Notes: a model not told the origin generated them from the sequence alone. Numbered from the stretch's first letter, positions 15,799 to 25,277 are shown. The stretch: 64,000 nucleotides of DNA from Chryseobacterium sp. JAH (GCF_001507335.1 NZ_LMAH01000007.1:167032-231031); one strand, 5' to 3'. Numbers and translations are program-made.

Positions 15799-18414
15799 AT
15801 GCAGATTTCAGAAAAATATAATCCACAGGAAACAGAACAGAAATGGTACAACTACTGGCTGGAAAACAAATTTTTCCATTCAGAACCCAATGAGAAGCCT
15901 CCGTACACGGTAGTGATTCCACCGCCAAACGTCACCGGAATTCTACACATGGGTCATATGTTGAATAACACCATTCAGGATGTTTTGGTACGTCGTGCAA
16001 GAATGCAGGGCTTCAATGCCTGTTGGGTTCCTGGAACAGATCACGCTTCAATTGCTACTGAAGCGAAAGTTGTTGCTAAACTGAAGTCTGAAGGAATCAA
16101 TAAATCTGATATCACTCGTGAAGAATTTTTGAAACACGCATGGGACTGGACTGATAAATATGGAGGAACTATTCTTGAGCAGCTGAAAAAATTAGGTTGC
16201 TCTTGTGATTGGGACAGAACCCGATTTACTCTTGAGGATAAAATGTCTCAGCAGGTTATCAAATCTTTTGTTGAGCTCTACAACAAAGGTCTTATATACA
16301 GAGGATACAGAATGGTGAACTGGGATCCTGAGGCAAAAACCAATATTTCTGATGAAGAGGTAATCTTTAAAGAGCAAAATGGAAAACTATATTTTCTTAA
16401 ATACAAGATAGAAGGGACAGAAGATTTCCTTTCTGTGGCTACAACACGCCCTGAAACGATTTTTGGAGACACCGCAGTTTGTATCAATCCGAATGACGAA
16501 AGATATGCCCATTTGAAAGGTAAAAACGTTATTGTACCGATTGTCAACAGAGTGATTCCGATTATTGAAGATGAATATGTTGATATTGAATTCGGAACGG
16601 GAGCATTGAAGATTACTCCTGCTCACGATATCAATGACTACGAAATCGGACAAAAGCACAACCTTCAAATGATTGATGCTTTGGATGACGATGGAAATCT
16701 CAATGATCACGGTTTGCATTACTCCGGAAAAAACAGATTTGATGTTAGAAAACAAATTGCAAAAGAATTAGAAGAAAATGATCTTTTGCTGAAAGCAGAA
16801 GATTATGTAAATAAAGTAGGAACTTCTGAAAGAACTGGCGCCGTGATTGAGCCTAAGGTTTCGGTTCAGTGGTTTCTAAAAATGTCTGATATCGCAAAAC
16901 CTGCTTTGGACGTTGTCATGGATGACGAAGTAAAATTCTATCCTGAAAAATTTAAAAATACCTATAAACACTGGATGGATAACATCCGCGACTGGAATAT
17001 TTCACGTCAGCTTTGGTGGGGCCAGCAAATTCCTGCGTTCTATTATGGTGATGGAGAAAATGATTTCGTAGTTGCAGAAAATATTGAAGATGCATTAGTT
17101 TTAGCAAAACAGAAAACAGGCAACGATCAACTAACAACTGACAATCTAAAACAAGATGAAGACGCTTTAGATACTTGGTTCTCCTCATGGTTGTGGCCAA
17201 TGTCAGTTTTCGATGGTTTGCTTGATCCTGATAACAAAGATATCAACTATTATTACCCTACTTCAGATTTGGTAACCGGTCCGGATATTATCTTTTTCTG
17301 GGTTGCCAGAATGATTATGGCTGGATTGGAATTCAAAGGTGAAGTTCCTTTCAAAAATGTTTATTTTACAGGAATTGTACGAGATAAGCAGAGAAGAAAA
17401 ATGTCTAAGCAATTAGGGAATTCCCCAGATCCACTAGATTTGATTTCTCAGTATGGTGCAGATGGAGTACGTGTAGGAAGTTTATTGAGTTCGGCTGCCG
17501 GAAACGATTTGTTGTTTGACGAAGACTTAATGGTTCAGGGAAGAAATTTCATGACTAAGATCTGGAATGCTTTCCGTTTGACCCAAAACTGGAATAAGGA
17601 GGATAAGCCGCTTATTGCTTCAGATCATCAGGCTATTGAATGGTTTGATAATCAATTGAATAAATCAATCGCTGAAATTAATGACCAATTTGACAAATTC
17701 AGAATTTCTGATGCACTGCATTTGATTCAAAAATTGGTGAAAGATGATTTCTGTGGATGGTATCTTGAGGCAATTAAACCAAATTATGGAGAAGGAATTT
17801 CTAAAGAAGTATATGATCAGACAATTCTCTTCTTTGAAGAATTGATGAAACTTTTACATCCGTTTATGCCTTTCTTATCAGAAGAATTGTGGCAGTTGAT
17901 TACAGAAAGAAAACCTGAAGAAGCTTTGGTCATTGCTCAGCAGAAGATGGCAGAAGAATTTAATGAAGAGATCATTAAAAACTTTGAAACTGCAGAAGAG
18001 ATTATTTCAGGAGTAAGAAATTACCGTCAGACAAAAGGAATTTCGCCGAGAGAAGCTGTTGAAGTTTATACGAATGCTGAGAATTTTGAAAACGAAGCGG
18101 TAGTTAAAAAATTAGCAAGCATTTCTGAAATTCACTTTGGTGAAAAAACAGATAAACCGAGCTTTACCTTCTTGGTAGGATCGACTGAAGTTTCAATTCC
18201 TTTAAGTGAAAAATTAGATTTAGAAGAAGAAAAAAAGAAAACAGAAGAAGAAGTGAAGTATCTGAAAGGATTTTTAATCTCTGTTGATAAAAAGCTTTCC
18301 AACGAAAAATTTGTTGCCAACGCAAAACCTGAAGTGGTAGAAGTGGAACGCAAGAAACAAAAAGATGCGCAAGATAAGATTGCGATTTTGGAAGAGAAAT
18401 TGAAGACACTTTAA
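15799..18414 (+). CDS. valS: Valyl-tRNA synthetase
   Basis: This 871-residue class Ia aminoacyl-tRNA synthetase charges tRNA-Val in the cytoplasm. The HIGH motif is HMGH at residues 50-53 inside PPPNVTGILHMGH. The editing CP1 domain lies at about 190-340 (TTRPETIFGDTA; threonine-rich motif). The KMSKS motif reads KMSKQ at about 534-538, followed by GNSPDP. The C-terminal part has the anticodon-binding domain and the Val-specific coiled-coil arm (about 800-871, rich in Glu and Lys). Full length; the start at ATG 15799 fits the N-terminal QISEKYNPQETE. Confidence 0.97.
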   Translation: MQISEKYNPQETEQKWYNYWLENKFFHSEPNEKPPYTVVIPPPNVTGILHMGHMLNNTIQDVLVRRARMQGFNACWVPGTDHASIATEAKVVAKLKSEGINKSDITREEFLKHAWDWTDKYGGTILEQLKKLGCSCDWDRTRFTLEDKMSQQVIKSFVELYNKGLIYRGYRMVNWDPEAKTNISDEEVIFKEQNGKLYFLKYKIEGTEDFLSVATTRPETIFGDTAVCINPNDERYAHLKGKNVIVPIVNRVIPIIEDEYVDIEFGTGALKITPAHDINDYEIGQKHNLQMIDALDDDGNLNDHGLHYSGKNRFDVRKQIAKELEENDLLLKAEDYVNKVGTSERTGAVIEPKVSVQWFLKMSDIAKPALDVVMDDEVKFYPEKFKNTYKHWMDNIRDWNISRQLWWGQQIPAFYYGDGENDFVVAENIEDALVLAKQKTGNDQLTTDNLKQDEDALDTWFSSWLWPMSVFDGLLDPDNKDINYYYPTSDLVTGPDIIFFWVARMIMAGLEFKGEVPFKNVYFTGIVRDKQRRKMSKQLGNSPDPLDLISQYGADGVRVGSLLSSAAGNDLLFDEDLMVQGRNFMTKIWNAFRLTQNWNKEDKPLIASDHQAIEWFDNQLNKSIAEINDQFDKFRISDALHLIQKLVKDDFCGWYLEAIKPNYGEGISKEVYDQTILFFEELMKLLHPFMPFLSEELWQLITERKPEEALVIAQQKMAEEFNEEIIKNFETAEEIISGVRNYRQTKGISPREAVEVYTNAENFENEAVVKKLASISEIHFGEKTDKPSFTFLVGSTEVSIPLSEKLDLEEEKKKTEEEVKYLKGFLISVDKKLSNEKFVANAKPEVVEVERKKQKDAQDKIAILEEKLKTL

Positions 18415-18432
18415 TATTTTATATTTCAGAAG

Positions 18433-18987
18433 GTGTGTAGATATGCTTTTAAAACATATAAATTCCATTATGTCTGTTTTAGATGTAGAAAAACATTTAA
18501 ACAAACTCCTGTGGATGATATTTTGTTAAGAATAAAGAAAGATAAAGTATATCATGAACTCAACGGAAAGTCTATCAGAAAAGTTGGACAAGTATTCACA
18601 AAAAAAGAAAAGATCAGCTTAAAAGAATTAAGTGATGAAATTGAAAATAGAACTGTAAAATGCCCTGAATGTTCTAATGTGATGGCTAATTTGGGACATG
18701 ATTTTAAAGCTCCAAAAATATCTGCCAAAAAAGAATGGGAAATTATAAAAGGACTTTATAGAATTGGTAAAACTTTTTTCAGTTGTGGATGTGACGGGAC
18801 TGGATATATTCCGCAGAATGAAATAGATTACAAAGATTATTTGGAAAAAGTTTTCTCAGATTATGAAGATTCTATTAAATTTTATCAAAATAGTACTCCT
18901 GAAGAATATCCTGATAAAATAGAAAGGATAAATTATTGGAGCCAGAAAAAGCTGAAAATAAAAACTGAATTAAAAACATTAAAATAA
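18433..18987 (+). CDS. Zinc-ribbon-like protein of unknown function
   Basis: The 184-residue cytoplasmic protein has three cysteine clusters: CFRC (near 15-18), CPEC (near 77-80) and CGCDG (near 115), as in a zinc-binding protein. Basic and aromatic residues are frequent (FHYVCFRCRKTFK). The likely start is the GTG at 18433, since no ATG lies in frame before the first cysteine pair. I cannot name a function; nucleic-acid binding is a guess. It follows valS by 18 bases and may be co-transcribed with it. Confidence 0.6.
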   Translation: MCRYAFKTYKFHYVCFRCRKTFKQTPVDDILLRIKKDKVYHELNGKSIRKVGQVFTKKEKISLKELSDEIENRTVKCPECSNVMANLGHDFKAPKISAKKEWEIIKGLYRIGKTFFSCGCDGTGYIPQNEIDYKDYLEKVFSDYEDSIKFYQNSTPEEYPDKIERINYWSQKKLKIKTELKTLK

Positions 18988-19016
18988 GGTTTTAGATTTA
19001 GACTTAATCTAAAACC
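18988..19016. terminator. Hairpin after the zinc-ribbon gene
   Basis: GGTTTTAGAT and ATCTAAAACC form a perfect 10-bp stem around 9 bases directly after the stop codon. There is no T run, so termination efficiency is uncertain. Confidence 0.5.
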
Positions 19017-19031
19017 CTAGCCTGATAATAA

Positions 19032-19673
19032 ATGACACACCTAGAAAACATAAAAAAACTATTCTCAAAAAACTTCGTTGAAAGTCCGCTGCTTGAAAGT
19101 TTTGACGTTGGGAGAATATATCTTTCAACCGGAAAACTGGTAGCGTGCGATCCTTTGATTACCAATGATATGCAGGCTTTTACAGATGTTTTCCCAAAAG
19201 GAGATTTTGCAGTTTTACTTCATAAAGAAAGAGAAAGCAATTGCGTCGCTTATGCTGAAATTATTTTTAGCGAAGCTGATATTGTATCTTGGAAATTAGC
19301 GACAACAGAAAGTCAGAACATCAAAGATTTAGCCGAAGGTGAAGTTTTCGGGTATCCTGTTGAAAGTGGAATGGGCTGTTTTATGGATGTTGAAACGCAG
19401 AAAAGCCTTAATGATCTGGAGCAAAAATTATATCGTAGAAAAGGAGATGATTTCATGGGGATTTACGAAGAGTTTTTCCATGAACATTTTTTTGACGAAA
19501 ATGGAGCTATTGACCAATATGCATTTCTGAAGCCTTCAGAAGAACTTCCTGGAACTATTTTTGGTTTTGAAACAGGATATGGAGAAGGTTTTTATGCTAG
19601 TTATATTGCTTATGATAAAGCAAATGCACCTGTGAAAATTGTAACAGAATTTATTGAGATTCTTGTGAATTAA
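19032..19673 (+). CDS. DUF4241 domain protein
   Basis: The 213-residue protein matches the pattern of DUF4241: GKLVACDPLI near residue 35, FPKGDFAVLLH near 57, then YPVESGMGCFMD near 112 and a C-terminal FGFETGYGEGFYASYIAYD segment. No signal peptide is present, so it is probably cytoplasmic. The family has no firmly established activity; members occur singly or near toxin-immunity genes. Nothing in the neighbours adds a function here. Confidence 0.75.
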   Translation: MTHLENIKKLFSKNFVESPLLESFDVGRIYLSTGKLVACDPLITNDMQAFTDVFPKGDFAVLLHKERESNCVAYAEIIFSEADIVSWKLATTESQNIKDLAEGEVFGYPVESGMGCFMDVETQKSLNDLEQKLYRRKGDDFMGIYEEFFHEHFFDENGAIDQYAFLKPSEELPGTIFGFETGYGEGFYASYIAYDKANAPVKIVTEFIEILVN

Positions 19674-19775
19674 AATCTTTCAGTTTCGATTTTAATTAAT
19701 TTAATCAAGATTTAAAATTTTTATTTTTTGTAACAGTAAGTTGTTTAAATTTACTGAAAGCTAAATGTACTCAAT

Positions 19776-20666
19776 ATGAATTTTACTTCTACACAACCCA
19801 AAATAGTCGTTGTTGGCAGCTGCTCATTAGATTTGGTTCTTTATACAGATAAGATTCCGGGTTGTAATGAAACGGTCATGGCAAGTCACTGTGATAATTA
19901 TTTTGGTGGTAAAGGTGCAAATCAGGCGGTGGGAACTGCGAGATTGGGAGCAAGCGTTTATTTCATCGGTTGTGTGGGCGTGGATCCGCTTGGGCAGCAG
20001 ATTATGAGAAATCTTGTTGAAGAAAATGTGAATGTTGGTTTTGTTAGCGAAACAGATAAAGATGCCACGGGTACTGCATATGTTACAAGCGCAGATGGTG
20101 ATGCTGCAATTGTGGTGGTTCCCGCTGCGAATAAGTATCTTACTACCCAAAACGTTGATGACGCAGATCGGTATATTAATGCTTCAGAAATGGTTCTCCT
20201 GCAGTTGGAAATACCCATGAATGTAGTTGAACACACCATTAAAAAAGCCAAAAGCTATGGTAAAATGGTTGGCTTATACGCTTCGCCCGGTCGGCCTTTA
20301 AGTAATGAAGTCATTGAAAATACTGATTTTATCGTAGCTAAAAGCAGCGAACTGGAAATTATTTTTGGAGAAGACCAGAGAGAGAAAGTTTTGAAGAAGT
20401 ATTTTAATAAAGTTTTTATCAGAGACGAAACCAATTCTACAGTGTACTTTGACGGAATAGAAATGAAATACTTCAGGAATGAAAACGAAAGTATGGTCTA
20501 CAAAATGGGAATGGGAGACGCATTTACATCTGGTTTTGCCATCGCATTGTGTCATCAAAATACAATTGAAGAATGTGTAAAGTTCGGAAATGAAGTTTCA
20601 TCAAAAGTTTCATTGGGAAAAGGTGCTCAAACAGCGCTTCCGAGGTATTCAGAATTATTTAAGTAA
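19776..20666 (+). CDS. Ribokinase-like PfkB family sugar kinase
   Basis: The 296-residue cytoplasmic kinase has PfkB signature 1 as GGKGANQAVGTARLGASVYFIG (about residues 48-68, where GG-GAN-A binds the sugar). The second signature, usually DTTGAGD, reads YKMGMGDAFTSGFA (about 243-256): the catalytic Asp is kept but the GAGD anion hole is GMGD and the leading DTT is lost. The closest subfamily is ribokinase, yet the change makes the substrate uncertain. No transport or nucleosidase genes are adjacent. Confidence 0.8.
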   Translation: MNFTSTQPKIVVVGSCSLDLVLYTDKIPGCNETVMASHCDNYFGGKGANQAVGTARLGASVYFIGCVGVDPLGQQIMRNLVEENVNVGFVSETDKDATGTAYVTSADGDAAIVVVPAANKYLTTQNVDDADRYINASEMVLLQLEIPMNVVEHTIKKAKSYGKMVGLYASPGRPLSNEVIENTDFIVAKSSELEIIFGEDQREKVLKKYFNKVFIRDETNSTVYFDGIEMKYFRNENESMVYKMGMGDAFTSGFAIALCHQNTIEECVKFGNEVSSKVSLGKGAQTALPRYSELFK

Positions 20667-20715
20667 ATTATTTACCGCATATCGAAAATTTTAAAATCGA
20701 TTGAAGTTCATTATA

Positions 20716-20744
20716 AAAATATCCACTTTTACAGTGGATATTTT
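20716..20744. terminator. Terminator after the sugar kinase
   Basis: AAAATATCCACT and AGTGGATATTTT form a perfect 12-bp stem around a 5-base loop, with A and T runs on both sides. Confidence 0.85.
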
Positions 20745-20755
20745 ATATTAATCCT

Positions 20756-21598
20756 ATGGAAAATCTGATTCTCCAAACCGATGACACGATTGAGATTGTT
20801 GCACATCTTTTTAAACCTGAAAAAAGCAATCATAAAATTTTGCTAATCAATTCTGCAACCGGAGTAAAGCAGCAGATCTACTTCTCTTTTGCTCAATTTT
20901 TAGCTGAAAAAGGTTTTACAGTCATCACTTATGATTATCGTGGAATTGGTCTTTCAAAGCCTCAAAAAATAAGAAATTTCAAAGCTTCTATGAGAATTTG
21001 GGGAAGCCATGATTACAAAGCTTTAACTCAATTTATAAAAGTGAATTTTCCTGATTATCGGAAATTTTGTCTAGGGCATTCAGTTGGTGCATTGATTCTA
21101 GGAATGAATAAAGATTCTGAAATATTTGATGAATTTTTCTTTGTGGGAACTCAAAATGCATTCATCGGACATTTAAAATGGCGGACAAAAATTGAAGCTT
21201 TGTTGGGTTTTGGAATTGTTCAGCCTTTATTTACAGAACTATTCGGTTATTTTCCAGCACATTGGTTCGGACTCGGAGAAAGTCTACCAAAAAATTGCGC
21301 TTATGACTGGAGAATCTTAATTTTGAACCGGAAATCCACCAATAAATTATTATTTCAAACTGAGGATTTTTCAAAAGATTTAAAACAAAAAGTTTTTGTG
21401 ATTCAGGCTGCAGATGATGTTTGGTTAACTGAAAAAGGAGTACAATCTTTGTTAAACGATACGTACCCTAATCTACAACCTACATACAGACTAATCAAAA
21501 CTTCAGAATCTGAAAAAGGAGAGATCGGACATGTCAATTTTTTCAGGAGTTACAATAAGAATCTTTGGAAAATTATTTTGAATGAATTTAAGCATTAA
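20756..21598 (+). CDS. Alpha/beta hydrolase (COG4757-like)
   Basis: The 280-residue enzyme has an alpha/beta-hydrolase fold. The nucleophile elbow is GHSVG (near residue 115) and the strand before it YDYRGIGLSKP (near 60) is typical of this predicted esterase group. A later DDVWLTE segment and GEIGHVNFF carry the probable Asp and His of the triad. There is no signal peptide, so it is likely cytoplasmic. Its substrate is unknown. Confidence 0.8.
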   Translation: MENLILQTDDTIEIVAHLFKPEKSNHKILLINSATGVKQQIYFSFAQFLAEKGFTVITYDYRGIGLSKPQKIRNFKASMRIWGSHDYKALTQFIKVNFPDYRKFCLGHSVGALILGMNKDSEIFDEFFFVGTQNAFIGHLKWRTKIEALLGFGIVQPLFTELFGYFPAHWFGLGESLPKNCAYDWRILILNRKSTNKLLFQTEDFSKDLKQKVFVIQAADDVWLTEKGVQSLLNDTYPNLQPTYRLIKTSESEKGEIGHVNFFRSYNKNLWKIILNEFKH

Positions 21599-21600
21599 AA

Positions 21601-21657
21601 TTTTCCTCCCTTGAAAGGGGCAAAAAATTCAAAGAATTTTTGACGGGGTGGTTCTAT
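21601..21657. repeat. Dispersed intergenic repeat CTCCCTTGAAAGGGG...GACGGGGTGG
   Basis: The stretch contains CTCCCTTGAAAGGGG and AAAAATTCAAAGAATTTTT, two short hairpins side by side, then GACGGGGTGG. From memory this is a very frequent intergenic element in Chryseobacterium relatives. It separates the hydrolase from the HD-domain gene. Confidence 0.5.
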
Positions 21658-21682
21658 GGTAATTTTTAATTAAAATCAAACA

Positions 21683-22327
21683 ATGAATAACATCATACAA
21701 AACACGGTACAATTTGTAAAAGAAAAACTCGAAGGTGCTGAAGCCGGTCACGATTGGTTTCACATCGAAAGAGTTTGGAAACTTTCAAAGAAAATAGCAC
21801 AAACTGAAAACTGTAATATTGAAGTGATAGAGCTTTCAGCATTGCTCCATGATATCGCTGATCCCAAGTTTCATAATGGCGATGAGACTTTAGCATTGAA
21901 AATCTCAAGAGAATTTCTTGAAGGTCAGAATGCCAACGAAGAAATTATTCAGCAGGTGTTGTTTGTTATTCAGAATATTTCGTTCAAAAATAGAGAGGAG
22001 GCGCCGAAAGATCTGCCGATCGAACTAAAAATTGTACAGGATGCGGATCGTATTGATGCGATTGGTGCGATTGGAATAGCAAGAACATTCAATTTCGGAG
22101 GTTTTAAAAATAATTTGATGTATCATCCTGAGCTTAAACCTCAGTTGAATATGTCAAAAGAAGAATATAAAAAATCAAACGGAACTACAATTAATCATTT
22201 TTACGAAAAACTGTTGTTGCTCAAAAATTTAATGAATACTGAAGAAGGGAAAAAAATAGCAGAAGAAAGACATACATTTATGCTGAATTTCCTCGACCAA
22301 TTTTATAAAGAGTGGAATGTTGATTAA
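21683..22327 (+). CDS. HD-domain phosphohydrolase
   Basis: The 214-residue cytoplasmic protein carries the metal-binding set of the HD superfamily: His23/His27 region (GHDWFHIERV), the HD doublet at residues 56-57 (LLHDIADP), and a distal Asp in DADRIDAIGAIG (near 130). The pattern and length match the YedJ-like hydrolases that act on phosphomonoesters or nucleotides. The substrate is unknown. Confidence 0.85.
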   Translation: MNNIIQNTVQFVKEKLEGAEAGHDWFHIERVWKLSKKIAQTENCNIEVIELSALLHDIADPKFHNGDETLALKISREFLEGQNANEEIIQQVLFVIQNISFKNREEAPKDLPIELKIVQDADRIDAIGAIGIARTFNFGGFKNNLMYHPELKPQLNMSKEEYKKSNGTTINHFYEKLLLLKNLMNTEEGKKIAEERHTFMLNFLDQFYKEWNVD

Positions 22328-22353
22328 CATTCCTGTAAAACATCTCTATTGAT

Positions 22354-22361
22354 TATCTTTG
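22354..22361 (+). promoter_or_regulatory. -7 element directly before a start codon
   Basis: TATCTTTG followed by CAG matches TAnnTTTG. The ATG of the next gene is only 5 bases downstream, so the message would be leaderless or nearly so. No TTG is found at the normal -33 distance. Confidence 0.5.
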
Positions 22362-22365
22362 CAGT

Positions 22366-22962
22366 ATGGGATTTATCATTTCTATCATTTTCTTTTCACT
22401 GATTCTTTCGCTTTTCCTTTATAAAGTGAAAACCGGAGAGTTTGCTAAATGGGCAAAAATTTTTCGGATTTTTACGTTGGTATTTTCCATATCGCTTTTT
22501 ACTTATTGGTTTATCAAAAAAAGTTCGATTGGTATTGTGAGAAATTCTGTTTCATTGCAGGTGATTAATAAGCTTCCACAGCCGCTTGATTTTTATGTAA
22601 TTAATGTCAATAATCTTGATAAAAGTGGGACTTTTGAGACAAAACATATTGGAAATGTTCGTCCTGAATATTACAGAATTGAACATCTTAAAATGACTAA
22701 ATCTGACCAATATTGGATTGTAGGATATCTTGGAAAGAAAAATATGGTATACTTTTCCCAGCACGCCGTTCCGAATAAAAATATGGATCAGATTGTTGAA
22801 GTTCAAAACTACATTATTCAAAGTGAAAAGCTTGCGGAACAGGCAAAAAAGCATGTCGAAACATACAATTTTGAAAATATGCAGACAGGAATTTGGGTTA
22901 CTTTGTGCTTTCTCCTGATATTTTTAAATGTTTCTCTGATGTTGAGGAAGAAAGGACTCTGA
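22366..22962 (+). CDS. Membrane protein of unknown function
   Basis: The 198-residue protein has two hydrophobic segments near the N-terminus (about 3-20 and 31-49) and one near the C-terminus (about 177-192), with a soluble region between them (about 55-170) containing YVINVNNLDKSG and EYYRIEHLKM. I do not recognise the family. The TAnnTTTG box ends 4 bases before the ATG. Its stop codon touches that of the convergent next gene with no spacer. Confidence 0.6.
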   Translation: MGFIISIIFFSLILSLFLYKVKTGEFAKWAKIFRIFTLVFSISLFTYWFIKKSSIGIVRNSVSLQVINKLPQPLDFYVINVNNLDKSGTFETKHIGNVRPEYYRIEHLKMTKSDQYWIVGYLGKKNMVYFSQHAVPNKNMDQIVEVQNYIIQSEKLAEQAKKHVETYNFENMQTGIWVTLCFLLIFLNVSLMLRKKGL

Positions 22963-23529
22963 TTATTGATGTATGATTGATAAATGCATCGGATTTTTAT
23001 CATTCTTATTATTGTAAATAATGATTTCACTTTCTTGTTTATCAATAATTGCAAACGCAGGATTGAATGAATTTCTTGTTGTTTTGGTGAAGTAAATGGT
23101 ATCCTTAATTATTTTATATTCACCTTTTGATCTTTCAATTCCAAAACAAATACTTTCAAAAGTAAATTTTTCGCTGTCTTTTAATTTTAATCTTGAAGAA
23201 CAATTTGCTGTACCTTCTGCAGATGCGACTATCCGGTCTGCACCTTCCAATCTGTCAAAATCTATAATCCCATTAGGTCTTATAGTCGTTATTAAGAGAC
23301 AGAGAGATATACAAATTAACAGTATGTTCCGTGCTTTGTTAGCAAATTTGTCCCTGAAAGAAATGTAAATCTGTCTAATCAGTTCAATCGCTAATATGAA
23401 GTAAACAACGAATAAAACTAAAAAAGCAGGAAAAGCCATTAAACCCAAATTACCTTCCCAGTAAAAGGAAGTATTTACAAAAATAAACAGCAGAAATGTA
23501 AGCGTAAATTGAAGTGTGTATTTTTTCAA
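22963..23529 (-). CDS. Membrane protein of unknown function
   Basis: The 188-residue protein has three hydrophobic segments (about 5-25, 28-52 and 72-92), followed by a beta-rich soluble domain with SRLKLKDSEKFTFESICFG and a Lys/Asp-rich end. No family is recognised. It is convergent with the previous gene, the two stop codons being adjacent, and it is preceded on its own strand by the DUF72 gene, 12 bases away. Confidence 0.55.
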   Translation of the reverse strand: MKKYTLQFTLTFLLFIFVNTSFYWEGNLGLMAFPAFLVLFVVYFILAIELIRQIYISFRDKFANKARNILLICISLCLLITTIRPNGIIDFDRLEGADRIVASAEGTANCSSRLKLKDSEKFTFESICFGIERSKGEYKIIKDTIYFTKTTRNSFNPAFAIIDKQESEIIIYNNKNDKNPMHLSIIHQ

Positions 23530-23541
23530 GTACGTTTTTGT

Positions 23542-24432
23542 TTAAAACAAACTCGGCATATTTTCCTGTCCCATCACCGGAATATGAATATCTGTTTTCC
23601 ACTCATCATTCATATTTTTAATAAGATAAGAAGAAAGCAGCGGTGAAGCTTTTTCAAGGTTTTGATGAACGAAAAAATACAGATTATGTAAACCTTCTTT
23701 CTTCCATTTCGTAAGATGTTTCAACCAGTCATCCAATCGTTCATAATCGCTTTCGTGATTGGCTCCAACGTATCTGATAAAAGCGTTAGGAGTCGTCAGT
23801 CTCATATGAAGCATATCTCTTCTTCCGGCGGTGTCGACGATAATGTTTGTAATATTGTTATCTTCAAAAAGCTGGCAGGTTTTATCTAAAATTTCTTCAT
23901 CAGTAAACCATTCCGTATTTCTGAGTTCGATCGCTAACGGCACTTCTTTGGGCCATTTCGTCACAAACTGTTCCAGTCTTTCGTAATCTTTCGGTTTGAA
24001 ATTATCATGAAGCTGAAGAAAAACCATTCCCAGTTTTTCATCAAAATTTAAAACGGCTGTTGCAAACTGAGTGACGACATCATCAATATTCAAAAGTCTT
24101 CTGAAGTGGGAAACGGTATTGGTAATTTTTGGGAAAAATTTAAAGTCTTTCGGCGTTTTTTCTTTCCACGTTAAAACCTGTTCTGAAGTCGGCATTCCGT
24201 AGAAAGTTGCGTTCAATTCAATCGAATTAAACTGTGTCGAATAATATCCCAATTCGTCTTTCGTACCCTTTGGGTAGAAACCTTTCAAATCTGTTTTATT
24301 CCATTTTGCGCAACCGATAGAGATATTTTCAAGCCCTTTTTTATTGTGCTTTAAAATTTCTTTGGTTCTCGAATGGTCTTTAGGTAAAGCGAAATCTACT
24401 TTTGACGGGTCTTCTACTTGTCCGAATTTCAT
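23542..24432 (-). CDS. DUF72 (YecE-like) family protein
   Basis: The 296-residue protein has the DUF72 TIM-barrel pattern: ISIGCAKWNKTDLKGFYP (near 37-54), FNSIELNATFYGMP (near 68-82), FKFFPKITNTVSHFRRL (near 98), then PLAIELRNTEWF and a later RYVGANHESDYERLDDW. The molecular function of the family is not established. Upstream on the same strand are unknown and regulatory genes; it may head an operon with the membrane protein that follows. Confidence 0.85.
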   Translation of the reverse strand: MKFGQVEDPSKVDFALPKDHSRTKEILKHNKKGLENISIGCAKWNKTDLKGFYPKGTKDELGYYSTQFNSIELNATFYGMPTSEQVLTWKEKTPKDFKFFPKITNTVSHFRRLLNIDDVVTQFATAVLNFDEKLGMVFLQLHDNFKPKDYERLEQFVTKWPKEVPLAIELRNTEWFTDEEILDKTCQLFEDNNITNIIVDTAGRRDMLHMRLTTPNAFIRYVGANHESDYERLDDWLKHLTKWKKEGLHNLYFFVHQNLEKASPLLSSYLIKNMNDEWKTDIHIPVMGQENMPSLF

Positions 24433-24470
24433 AACTGTTGATTAGTTTTGGATTATTAAAAATAGTAAAT

Positions 24471-25043
24471 CTAATTAGATTGATAAAGTTTTTCTGCTGA
24501 TTTGAGATATTTAATCTCAATTTTATTTTTACCGATTCGTGAGAAGAATTGTTTTGGATAAAAAGCATTAATAAGCCATTTTTTCTTTATTTTTTCTTGA
24601 AAAACGGTCTTTCCAACCACCAGATTTTTTCTGATATTAAGGTGCTCATTGTTCACAATTTCGTATTGATCACTGTTATTATCGGACTTGTCAAAGCCAT
24701 ACCACACTCCATTTTTCTTTAAAATTATCGGTTTGTAATAAGTTCTTCGATGAACCAATTCACCAATATCGTTTTTGACAAGGTAGATTATAGCGTAATC
24801 ATAAACAGAATATTGAATTTGATTCATGTGCGTGTAAGAATTAAAAACAAGAGTGTCTGACTTAATCTCTTTATCAAACGACTGTTCCACCTTGTAAACA
24901 TTTTTGTATTTTAAATAGAAATTGTTTTCAGATTTTACTCTTTCGACGGAAATCTTCTTACCTACGAAAGCATAAATTTTAGATTGAGAATACGATAGCT
25001 GTATTATAAAAATTAGTACAACGATAAAGAGTTTTTTCATCAA
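24471..25043 (-). CDS. Exported protein of unknown function
   Basis: The 190-residue protein begins with a signal peptide (MMKKLFIVVLIFIIQLSYSQ, cleavage near residue 20). The mature part is Lys/Tyr-rich without a recognised domain; segments such as KNGVWYGFDKSDNNSD and VVGKTVFQEKIKK are unremarkable. No lipobox is present. It stands 38 bases upstream of the DUF72 gene on the same strand. Confidence 0.5.
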   Translation of the reverse strand: MMKKLFIVVLIFIIQLSYSQSKIYAFVGKKISVERVKSENNFYLKYKNVYKVEQSFDKEIKSDTLVFNSYTHMNQIQYSVYDYAIIYLVKNDIGELVHRRTYYKPIILKKNGVWYGFDKSDNNSDQYEIVNNEHLNIRKNLVVGKTVFQEKIKKKWLINAFYPKQFFSRIGKNKIEIKYLKSAEKLYQSN

Positions 25044-25076
25044 ATTAAAATAAAACTAATTTACTAAAATTTAAAC

Positions 25077-25277
25077 TCAATCCCCATCCTCCAACTCAAA
25101 AATATCATCCACCTTCTTCCCGAAATATCTCGCAATCTTCAAAGCCAAAACCGTAGACGGAACGTATTTTCCCGCTTCCATAGCATTGATGGTTTGCCTC
25201 GAAACGCTGATTGTTTTCGCTAAATCTTCCTGAGTAATACTTTTTAAAGCTCTCTCAATTTTTATTGTATTTTTCAT
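25077..25277 (-). CDS. Small XRE-type helix-turn-helix regulator
   Basis: The 66-residue protein is essentially one Cro/CI-type HTH domain: ITQEDLAKTISVSRQTINAMEAGKYVPS (about 17-44) contains the turn and recognition helix, and the end VDDIFELEDGD is the usual dimer/tail segment of this compact group. Its start overlaps the stop of the upstream membrane protein by 4 bases, so both are one transcription unit. Tandem palindromes at that unit's promoter are good candidates for its binding site. Confidence 0.88.
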   Translation of the reverse strand: MKNTIKIERALKSITQEDLAKTISVSRQTINAMEAGKYVPSTVLALKIARYFGKKVDDIFELEDGD

